Source: Acidiferrobacterales bacterium
Lineage (GTDB): Bacteria; Pseudomonadota; Gammaproteobacteria; Acidiferrobacterales; Sulfurifustaceae
Length of the DNA stretch: 8,282 nucleotides
Direction: 5' to 3'
Assembly (NCBI GenBank): GCA_015492195.1
Contig: WGFP01000180.1
Span: 1-8,282, forward strand
Part shown: positions 1-5,309 of the stretch, in pieces
Position numbering within the stretch: the stretch's first letter is position 1
How the letters are laid out: every line of letters starts with the position of its first letter
Translations under genes and position numbers: made by a program
Notes under the pieces: generated by a model
What the model was told of the DNA's origin: nothing
Seen by the model: only the letters and a program-made list of their open reading frames with translations
Database searches by the model: none

Positions 1-1462
1 GCTTGAGCGCCCCTTCCATGGCGATGGGAAAATGCACACCGCGCCCGAGAAACAGCGCGTGCTGCTTGTTCACAAAACGCTCGGAGAGTTGCTTGATCTC
101 GTCGTCCAGTTCCAGCACCCGGCGCAGGCGCCCCGGCAGCTGTTTTAGTTCCTCCACCAGTTTCTTCTCCGTCGCACTGTCCAAACCACGGTGGCGTGCG
201 AGGCAAACGGCCAGCAGCAACAGCGACGTAAGCTGGGTGGTAAAGGCCTTGGTCGACGCCACGCCGATTTCCGGGCCGGCGCGGGTAAGCAACACCAGCT
301 CCGATTCCCGCACCAGCGAGCTTTCCGGGACATTGCAAATCGACAGCGCATGGGCATAGCCCAGGGATCGCGCGTGGCGCAGGGCGGCGAGGGTGTCGGC
401 GGTTTCGCCGGATTGTGAGATCGTCACCACCAGGGTACGGGGCCGCACGGCGTGCTCGCGGTAACGGAATTCGCTCGCGATCTCCACGTCACAGGGAAGA
501 TTCGCCAGCGACTCCAGCCAGTAACGCGCGACCAAGCCCGCGTGGTAACTCGTGCCGCAGGCGATGATTTGTACGGCCTCGACCTCATCGAACACCGCCG
601 GTGCCGCGACCCCGAAGGCCTCTTCCAGCACGTGATCGCCGCTTAGGCGTCCTTCGATGGTATCGGCCACGGCCTGCGGCTGTTCAAAAATTTCCTTGTG
701 GGTGTAGTTGCGAAACCGCCCGCGACTGACGGCATCGGCCGAGGCCTCGGAAGTATGCACCGGCCGTTTGACCCTTTCCCCCGCGGCGCCGTATATCGTG
801 TACGTGGCGCGCTGCATGTCGGCGACATCGCCTTCTTCGAGATAAATCACGCGCCGCGTGATCGGGGCAAGCGCCAGCGCGTCCGAGGCAATAAAATGCC
901 CCTCACTGCCGAGGCCGATAAGCAACGGGCTGCCCTTGCGCGCCGCCACCAGGCGCCCCGGTTCCTCCGCGTTGACGATGCCCAAGGCATAGGCCCCCTC
1001 CAGCTCATTGATCGCGGCGCGTGCCGCCTGGAGAAGGTCGCGCTCCTTTTTAAGATGATAATGAATCAGGTGGGCGATGACCTCGGAATCCGTCTCGGAA
1101 GAGAAGGCATAGCCGAGCTTTTCAAGCCGCGCGCGCAAGGCCTCGTGGTTTTCAATGATGCCGTTATGCACCACCGCAATGGCGTTGTTGCTGACATGGG
1201 GATGGGCGTTGTTCTCGTTGGGCATGCCGTGGGTCGCCCAACGGGTGTGGGCGATGCCGGTCGATCCGACGAAACTCTGTTGCCGCAGGGACTGCTCCAA
1301 CACCGCCACCTTGCCCGCGGCGCGCGCGCACTTAAAGCCATGCCCCGAATCCAGCACCGCCATGCCGGCCGAATCGTAGCCGCGGTATTCGAGACGCTTC
1401 AACCCCTCAAGCAGGATGGGTACCACGTTGCGGTTTGTCACCGCACCGACTATGCCGCACAT
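1..1462 (-). CDS. glmS: Glutamine--fructose-6-phosphate aminotransferase (isomerizing), 3'-truncated by window edge
   Basis: GlmS makes D-glucosamine-6-phosphate from fructose-6-phosphate and L-glutamine in the cytoplasm, the first committed step to UDP-GlcNAc. I translated the minus strand from ATG at 1462 and found 487 intact codons to the window edge, with no stop or frameshift; family members have about 610 residues, so roughly 120 C-terminal residues are missing. The N-terminal glutaminase domain begins MCGIVG, where Cys2 becomes the N-terminal nucleophile after Met removal. HTRWATHG lies near residues 72-79 and HNGIIEN near 99-105. The isomerase half starts around residue 240; its first SIS domain shows CGTSYH near 300 and the sugar-phosphate loop SQSGET near 348-353, followed by EIGVASTKAF near 400. 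The C-terminal catalytic His and Lys lie outside the window. It is the last visible gene of the cluster, 104 nt after glmU, which makes the next intermediates. The identification is secure. Confidence 0.98.
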   Translation of the reverse strand, partial: MCGIVGAVTNRNVVPILLEGLKRLEYRGYDSAGMAVLDSGHGFKCARAAGKVAVLEQSLRQQSFVGSTGIAHTRWATHGMPNENNAHPHVSNNAIAVVHNGIIENHEALRARLEKLGYAFSSETDSEVIAHLIHYHLKKERDLLQAARAAINELEGAYALGIVNAEEPGRLVAARKGSPLLIGLGSEGHFIASDALALAPITRRVIYLEEGDVADMQRATYTIYGAAGERVKRPVHTSEASADAVSRGRFRNYTHKEIFEQPQAVADTIEGRLSGDHVLEEAFGVAAPAVFDEVEAVQIIACGTSYHAGLVARYWLESLANLPCDVEIASEFRYREHAVRPRTLVVTISQSGETADTLAALRHARSLGYAHALSICNVPESSLVRESELVLLTRAGPEIGVASTKAFTTQLTSLLLLAVCLARHRGLDSATEKKLVEELKQLPGRLRRVLELDDEIKQLSERFVNKQHALFLGRGVHFPIAMEGALK

Positions 1463-1470
1463 AATTCAAA

Positions 1471-1474
1471 CCTT
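1471..1474 (-). promoter_or_regulatory. glmS Shine-Dalgarno AAGG
   Basis: On the minus strand AAGG lies 8 nt before the glmS ATG and fixes that start together with the obligatory MCGIVG N-terminus. It sits immediately after the pyrimidine-rich arm of the inverted repeat at 1475-1599, so folding of that repeat could affect access to it (inference). Confidence 0.65.
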
Positions 1475-1599
1475 GAGAGAAAAGAAAAAAGAGAAAAGAG
1501 AAAAGCAACCGCCAACAAACTTAACAGTCCTCTATTAGCTTTTATATCGATTTGCATGTATTTCCTTTATTCTTTTCTCTTTCCACTTTTATCTTTCTT
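1475..1599. repeat. Inverted repeat with heptad-repeat arms, glmU-glmS junction (element A)
   Basis: The left arm (1475-1505) is a tandem run of GAGAAAA-type heptads; AAAG ends at 1484, 1491, 1498 and 1505, exactly 7 nt apart. The right arm (1565-1599) is the inverse, with CTTT starting at 1565, 1572, 1579, 1586 and 1593, also exactly 7 nt apart. A perfect 10-nt inverted pair joins 1476-1485 (AGAGAAAAGA) to 1571-1580, and a second register pairs 1490-1499 with the same segment. The 59-nt spacer (1506-1564) is AT-rich and shows no gene. In the mRNA the purine arm covers the last ten codons and stop of glmU, and the pyrimidine arm ends at the glmS ribosome-binding site. The arms could pair in several slipped registers. 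There is no clear target-site duplication or terminator. It could also simply be a low-complexity spacer, but the exact 7-nt phasing on both sides argues against that. Confidence 0.75.
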
Positions 1600-2958
1600 C
1601 GCCGGCCGTTTCCAGCCTTGCACGGTTTTTTGTCCCGCCCGACTCAACGTCAGCTCGCCGGGAGGCGCGTCCTGGACAATCGTGGAACCGGCGCCGATGG
1701 TCGCGCCCTCACCGACGGTCACCGGGGCCACCAGTTGCGTGCTGGAACCGATGAAACATCCGTCGCCGATCACGGTGCGATGTTTGTCGGCGCCGTCGTA
1801 ATTGCAGGTGATCGTTCCGGCGCCGATGTTGACATCCTTGCCCACGGTGGTGTCGCCGATGTAACTCAAATGATTGATCTTGCTTCCCGCGCCCACGTCG
1901 GATTTCTTGACCTCGACAAAGTTGCCGATGTGGACGCGATCGGCGAGGCGGGTATCCGGGCGCAGGCGCGCGAACGGCCCGATGCGACACGCCTGGCCGA
2001 CGACCGATTCTTCGATCACGCAGTTCGGCTGAACCACCGTCCCGGCGCCGATGGTGGCGTCACGGATGACGTTGTTGGGCCCGATATGGACGCCGTCCCC
2101 GAGAACGACCTTGCCCTCCAGCACCACGTTGACGTCGATCACCACGTCGCGGCCGGCCTTGAGTTCACCGCGCAAATCAAAACGTGCGGGGTCGCGCAAG
2201 GTCACGCCCTGTTGCATCAATTTTTCCGCTTGTTGCATCTGGTATATGCGCTCCAATTGCGCGAGTTCCTGTTGGCTGTTGACCCCCAGAATTTCCCAGG
2301 CGGACCGCGGCCGGCGCGTGGCAACGGTCAAGCCGTCCGCCACCGCTATCTCTATTATATCAGTCAAATAATACTCGCCCTGGACATTGTCATTGCCAAG
2401 GCGTGCCAGCCACGCCGACAGCCGCTCGGCCGGGGCCGCCAGGAAGCCGGTATTAACCTCGCGAACGGCACGCTCTAGCTCGCCGGCATCCTTATGCTCC
2501 ACGATCTTGACCACCGCCCCCTCGGCGTTGCGCAGGATACGCCCGTAGTTTCCGGGATCGGGGAGCTCCGCCGTCAACAGGGCGAGCGTGTCCTTTGAAG
2601 CCGCGGCCGCCAGATCGCGCAAGGTATCCGGCGCAATCAAGGGGACATCGCCATACAAAACCAGCGCCAAGGCATCCTTGGAAACATGGGACATGGCCTC
2701 GCGCACGGCATGACCGGTCCCCTTCTGGGCCTTTTGCAGCACCCAGGACACCCCGGCATCCGCAAAGGCCCGCGGCACGCGTTCACCGCCATGACCATAG
2801 ACCACGTGGACGGCGGCGGGGGCAAGCGCATGGGCGCAGGCCAGCACGTGCGCCAGCAGCGGCCTCCCCCCCAGTTCCTGCAACACCTTGGGCCGGTGCG
2901 AATGCATACGCGTGCCCTTGCCGGCGGCCAGGATAATGATTTCGAGGGGTAGGGGCAT
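1567..2958 (-). CDS. glmU: Bifunctional UDP-N-acetylglucosamine pyrophosphorylase / glucosamine-1-phosphate N-acetyltransferase
   Basis: GlmU acetylates glucosamine-1-phosphate with acetyl-CoA and then couples the product to UTP, giving UDP-GlcNAc for cell wall and LPS. From ATG at 2958 the protein has 463 residues (E. coli 456). The N-terminal uridylyltransferase domain shows LAAGKGTRM at 10-18, Lys24, GTGHA at 80-84, YGDVPL at 102-107 with metal-binding Asp104, NYGR at 137-140 and the Asn227 ligand in GVN. From about residue 250 the left-handed beta-helix of hexapeptide repeats follows, with Arg333, Lys351, catalytic His363 in NHLSYIGD, and NYD near 386-388. An in-frame upstream ATG at 2991 would add 11 residues, but the family normally starts directly before the IIILAAG strand and the upstream ATG lies in a hairpin, so I prefer 2958. 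The C-terminus KKDKSGKRKE is encoded by the right arm of repeat element A and extends past the usual end. It lies between the isomerase remnant and glmS. Confidence 0.97.
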   Translation of the reverse strand: MPLPLEIIILAAGKGTRMHSHRPKVLQELGGRPLLAHVLACAHALAPAAVHVVYGHGGERVPRAFADAGVSWVLQKAQKGTGHAVREAMSHVSKDALALVLYGDVPLIAPDTLRDLAAAASKDTLALLTAELPDPGNYGRILRNAEGAVVKIVEHKDAGELERAVREVNTGFLAAPAERLSAWLARLGNDNVQGEYYLTDIIEIAVADGLTVATRRPRSAWEILGVNSQQELAQLERIYQMQQAEKLMQQGVTLRDPARFDLRGELKAGRDVVIDVNVVLEGKVVLGDGVHIGPNNVIRDATIGAGTVVQPNCVIEESVVGQACRIGPFARLRPDTRLADRVHIGNFVEVKKSDVGAGSKINHLSYIGDTTVGKDVNIGAGTITCNYDGADKHRTVIGDGCFIGSSTQLVAPVTVGEGATIGAGSTIVQDAPPGELTLSRAGQKTVQGWKRPAKKDKSGKRKE

Positions 2959-2963
2959 AGGTC

Positions 2964-3000
2964 CGTCAGGTGTATGGGTTGATTTAACCATACCCTGACG
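2964..3000 (-). promoter_or_regulatory. Stem-loop immediately upstream of the glmU start
   Basis: CGTCAGG at 2964-2970 pairs with CCTGACG at 2994-3000. The stem continues through GTATGG/CCATAC and TT/AA, giving 15 base pairs with two single-base bulges (2971 and 2978) and a 5-nt loop (2981-2985). It ends 5 nt before the glmU ATG at 2958. The weak GGA Shine-Dalgarno (2964-2962) overlaps the base of the stem, and the alternative upstream ATG (2991) lies inside it. There is no following U-tract on either strand, so a canonical intrinsic terminator is unlikely. A role in translation control, mRNA processing or stability is inference. Confidence 0.6.
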
Positions 3001-3022
3001 ATAGGGGGAAAATACGTGACGG

Positions 3023-3298
3023 TTACTGGATGGGCGGAGGGGTCCTTGGGCCGGCCGGTTTGAATCTTCTCGGAGGCGGTGTCGCGGATATCCTGCGCGG
3101 TCACCCCGAAGCTCAGGCGCGGGTCGCGTTCACCAAAAGCCTCTTTGGGTGAAAGCGTCACCTTGACACGCCCGCCGACGGACTGGCCTTCCGGCACGTG
3201 TTCTATATTCGAAAACAGGTCGTGCTGCCGAAGCCGTGCAGATAGGCCACCGGGAGGTCCGGTATTCCAAAGATGTCGTCCTTCTGATTGCGCAGACG
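3023..3298 (-). pseudogene. Decayed FKBP/SlyD-type peptidyl-prolyl cis-trans isomerase
   Basis: Two minus-strand frames together spell parts of an FKBP-fold prolyl isomerase. The first frame, from about 3298, reads DLPVAYLHGFGST and stops at TAG 3205-3203. The continuation LFSNIEHVPEGQSV, then VKVTLSPKEAFGERDP, is in another frame, joined near 3219-3223. The motifs PVAYLHG, EGQSVG and PKEAFGERDP match the FKBP core. After PRLS (about 3111) the sequence jumps to FGVTAQDIRDTASEKIQ, which resembles the C-terminal end of SlyD-like proteins, so some 50-60 residues including the expected HPLAGQ region appear lost. No N-terminal beta-strand with a start codon precedes it: the remnant begins right after the atpC stop. 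The natural stop seems to have slipped one frame (TAA at 3025-3023), and the open frame now runs antiphase into glmU. A small intact new protein is conceivable but would lack most of the active site. Family assignment is from motif recall, without a search. Confidence 0.72.
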
Positions 3299-3299
3299 G

Positions 3300-3722
3300 T
3301 TATTTCCTGGCGCGCTCCCGCAGTTTCTGGATCGCGCGCAGTTGCGCCATGGCCTCGGCGAGCTCCGCCTGGGCGCGGGCGTAATCGACTTTCGCCTGGC
3401 GGCTTTTCATGGCCGCTTCCGCCCGTTCCTTGGCCTTGAGCACTTCGGCCTCGTCCAGATCCTTGGCGCGTACCACGGTGTCGGCCAGCACCGTGATCAC
3501 ATGCGGCTGGACTTCCAGGATTCCCCCCGAGACATAGAAGAACAATTCCTCACTCCCCGTACGTACACGCACTTCGCCGGGCTTCATGCGTGCGAGCAAC
3601 GGCGCGTGGCGCGGCAACACGCCGACCTCGCCGGTGGCAAGGGGGGCGAACAGCATCTCCGCCGTGCCGGAGTAGATCTCCTCCTCGGCGGAAACGATGT
3701 CGACATGTATGGTCATGGCCAT
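3300..3722 (-). CDS. atpC: F1Fo-ATP synthase epsilon subunit
   Basis: Epsilon binds gamma and the c-ring on the cytoplasmic side, forming part of the rotor, and can inhibit ATP hydrolysis through its C-terminal helices. The 140-residue product matches the usual length (E. coli 139). The start MAMTIHVDIVSAE parallels the E. coli MAMTYHLDVVSAE, which favours ATG 3722 over the internal ATG at 3716. Residues 1 to about 85 form the beta-sandwich, with GEVGVLPRHAPLL at 31-43 and VSGGILEVQP near 64-73. The remainder is the Ala/Glu/Lys-rich helical hairpin (from AKDLDEAEVLKAKERAEAA on), ending in LRERARK. It follows atpD after 89 nt that hold a repeat element. No terminator is seen downstream; the isomerase remnant begins within a few bases of its TAA. 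Confidence 0.98.
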   Translation of the reverse strand: MAMTIHVDIVSAEEEIYSGTAEMLFAPLATGEVGVLPRHAPLLARMKPGEVRVRTGSEELFFYVSGGILEVQPHVITVLADTVVRAKDLDEAEVLKAKERAEAAMKSRQAKVDYARAQAELAEAMAQLRAIQKLRERARK

Positions 3723-3728
3723 AGTAAT

Positions 3729-3808
3729 AGCTCTCAGCGCTCAGCAGTCAGCTCTCAGCATAGGAAGGGCAGGTTTTTCTGACCGCTGAATGCTGATTGC
3801 TGACTGCT
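3729..3808. repeat. Inverted repeat with heptad-repeat arms, atpD-atpC junction (element B)
   Basis: The left arm repeats the heptad AGCnnTC, with AGC at 3729, 3736, 3743, 3750 and 3757, exactly 7 nt apart. The right arm is the inverse, GCTGAnn, with GCT at 3785, 3792, 3799 and 3806, also 7 nt apart. AGCAGTCAGC at 3743-3752 is the perfect reverse complement of 3799-3808. Beyond two mismatches, TCAGC again pairs with GCTGA, so a long hairpin can form across a spacer of roughly 20-25 nt (near 3760-3784) that ends in a T-run. The element fills nearly the whole atpD-atpC gap. Similar GCTGAnTGCTGA runs are, to my recollection, scattered between genes in various proteobacteria; I cannot check copy number here. 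Confidence 0.85.
3731..3735 (-). promoter_or_regulatory. Putative atpC Shine-Dalgarno inside repeat B
   Basis: On the minus strand GAGAG lies 8 nt before the atpC ATG at 3722 and is the only purine-rich candidate at a suitable distance. It is part of the outermost heptad of repeat element B, so the repeat appears to supply the ribosome-binding site. The match to the anti-Shine-Dalgarno is weak. Confidence 0.45.
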
Positions 3809-3811
3809 TTT

Positions 3812-5188
3812 TCAAAGCGTCTTCGCCTTCTCGACGGCCTCGTCGATGGTACCGACCATGTAGAAGGCCTGTTCCGGCAAATGGTCGTACTCCCCGGAAA
3901 CAATGCCGCGGAAACCCCGGATGGTTTCTTTCAGCGGCACGTATTTGCCCGGCGTGCCTGTGAACACCTCGGCGACGAAAAACGGCTGCGACAGAAAACG
4001 CTGGATTTTGCGGGCGCGCACCACCGCCAGTTTGTCGTCTTCGGACAACTCGTCCATGCCCAGAATGGCGATGATGTCCTGAAGCTCCTTATAACGCTGC
4101 AAGGTCGACTGCACATCGCGCGTGGTTTGATAATGCTCCTCGCCGACGATGTGCGGATCAAGCTGGCGGCTGGTGGAATCCAGGGGATCGACCGCGGGAT
4201 AAATGCCGAGCTCGGCCACCTGGCGTGACAACACCACCGTGGCATCCAGGTGGGCGAAGGTGGTGGCCGGCGAGGGGTCGGTCAGGTCGTCGGCCGGGAC
4301 GTACACGGCCTGAATCGAGGTGATCGAGCCGCTCTTGGTGGAGGTGATGCGCTCCTGCAGGATCCCCATTTCCGAGGCCAGTGTCGGCTGATAGCCCACG
4401 GCCGAGGGCATGCGCCCGAGCAGGGCCGACACCTCGACCCCCGCCAGAGTGTAACGGTAAATGTTGTCGATAAAGAGCAGCACGTCGCGGCCCTCGTCGC
4501 GGAAATGCTCGGCGATGGTCAGTCCCGTCAGCCCCACGCGCAGGCGGTTGCCGGGCGGCTCATTCATCTGGCCGTAGACCAGGGCCACCTTGTCCAGCAC
4601 GCCGCCTTCCTTCATCTCGTGGTAGAAGTCGTTGCCCTCGCGGGTACGCTCGCCGACGCCGGCGAACACCGAATAACCGGTGTGCTCAACCGCGATGTTG
4701 CGGATGAGCTCCATCATGGCCACGGTCTTGCCCACGCCGGCGCCGCCGAACAGGCCCACCTTGCCGCCCTTGGCGAACGGACACATGAGGTCGATCACCT
4801 TGATGCCGGTTTCGAGCAGCTCGGTGCTGGCCGACTGTTCTTCGAAAGTCGGCGCCGGCCGATGGATCGGCAGGGTTTTCTCCGCGCCGATGTCGCCCTG
4901 TTCGTCGATCGGCCGCCCGAGCACGTCCATGATGCGCCCGAGCGTTTTGGTCCCGACCGGAATAGAAATCGGCGCGCCGGTGTTGGTGACGGCAAGGCCG
5001 CGCTTGAGCCCGTCGCTGGAACCCATGGCGATGGTCCGCACCACCCCGTCGCCCAGTTGCTGCTGCACCTCCAGCGTCAGGTCCGCGTCCGTGACCTTAA
5101 GCGCGTCATACACCTTGGGCAGACCGGCGCGTGGAAACTCCACGTCCACCACCGCCCCGATGATTTGTACGATATTTCCGGAACTCAT
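3812..5188 (-). CDS. atpD: F1Fo-ATP synthase beta subunit
   Basis: Beta carries the three catalytic nucleotide sites of F1 and makes ATP from ADP and phosphate as gamma turns. The product is 458 residues (E. coli 460). The N-terminal beta-barrel runs from MSSGNIVQIIGAVVDVEF. The nucleotide-binding domain has Walker A GGAGVGKT at 148-155 (Lys154, Thr155), the catalytic glutamate Glu180 with Arg181 in GVGERTREGND, and Walker B LLFIDNIYRYT with Asp241. PSAVGYQPTLASEMG and SRQLDPHIVGEEHY follow. The C-terminal helical domain has DELSEDD at 379-385, a conservative Glu-to-Asp change from the common DELSEED, and ends DEAVEKAKTL. The open frame reaches back to an upstream start at 5242, but those 18 extra codons lie in repeat element C and have no family counterpart, so ATG 5188 is used; a weak GGGG stands 8 nt before it. 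It lies between atpG and atpC. Confidence 0.99.
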   Translation of the reverse strand: MSSGNIVQIIGAVVDVEFPRAGLPKVYDALKVTDADLTLEVQQQLGDGVVRTIAMGSSDGLKRGLAVTNTGAPISIPVGTKTLGRIMDVLGRPIDEQGDIGAEKTLPIHRPAPTFEEQSASTELLETGIKVIDLMCPFAKGGKVGLFGGAGVGKTVAMMELIRNIAVEHTGYSVFAGVGERTREGNDFYHEMKEGGVLDKVALVYGQMNEPPGNRLRVGLTGLTIAEHFRDEGRDVLLFIDNIYRYTLAGVEVSALLGRMPSAVGYQPTLASEMGILQERITSTKSGSITSIQAVYVPADDLTDPSPATTFAHLDATVVLSRQVAELGIYPAVDPLDSTSRQLDPHIVGEEHYQTTRDVQSTLQRYKELQDIIAILGMDELSEDDKLAVVRARKIQRFLSQPFFVAEVFTGTPGKYVPLKETIRGFRGIVSGEYDHLPEQAFYMVGTIDEAVEKAKTL

Positions 5189-5220
5189 TTCTTCAACCCC
5201 ATAAAGTATATGATCGTTTG

Positions 5221-5287
5221 ACGCAAAGACGCGAAGACACAAAGAGAACAGAAAGCTTTTTCGTTCAAAACCTTTGCGCCTCTGCGT
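5221..5287. repeat. Inverted repeat with octad-repeat arms, atpG-atpD junction (element C)
   Basis: The left arm is three tandem octads, ACGCAAAG (5221-5228), ACGCGAAG (5229-5236) and ACACAAAG (5237-5244). The right arm (5271-5287) is the inverse, CCTTTGCG followed by CCTCTGCG and T, so on the minus strand it reads ACGCAGAG then GCGCAAAG. The arms can pair over about 17 nt with a few mismatches. The 26-nt spacer contains the palindrome AAAGCTTT. The whole 121-nt gap otherwise has no gene and no convincing promoter. Runs of GCAAAGACGCAAAG type are, to my recollection, frequent in intergenic DNA of many unrelated bacteria; this was not checked. Confidence 0.8.
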
Positions 5288-5309
5288 TGAAAATTAATAC
5301 AAACTCTCT

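Noticed and set aside
1535..1560. Possible internal glmS promoter with TATAAA in the AT-rich spacer
   Set aside because: No -35 match at the right distance; the composition alone explains the hexamer.
1463..1566. glmS ribozyme riboswitch upstream of glmS
   Set aside because: Known mainly from Gram-positive bacteria, and the 104-nt gap is occupied by the heptad inverted repeat, with no sign of the ribozyme core.
698..1801. Long plus-strand open frame opposite glmS and the glmU end
   Set aside because: It is the antisense of a well-conserved gene in GC-rich DNA, crosses an intergenic repeat, and its product shows no recognisable domain.
2637..3197. A single 186-residue minus-strand protein starting MPEGQSVGG
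   Set aside because: Only its first part resembles an isomerase; from about 3020 on it reads through the glmU start region and glmU itself in the wrong frame, so it is a remnant plus shadow.
3729..3808. CRISPR array or insertion sequence at the atpD-atpC repeat
   Set aside because: The repeat units are only 7 nt without unique spacers, and there is no transposase, terminal inverted repeat of IS type, or target duplication.
4033..4053. DELSEDD instead of DELSEED in AtpD as a functional oddity
   Set aside because: A conservative Glu-to-Asp change in an acidic motif that tolerates substitution; not unusual enough to report.
5202..5230. Possible promoter for atpD (TATACT-like -10 on the minus strand near 5210)
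   Set aside because: No acceptable -35 hexamer at 15-19 nt distance; one AT-rich hexamer is not enough.
5189..5242. N-terminal extension of AtpD starting MCLRVFAS
   Set aside because: The extra codons are repeat-element sequence and have no counterpart in beta subunits; ATG 5188 matches the family start.
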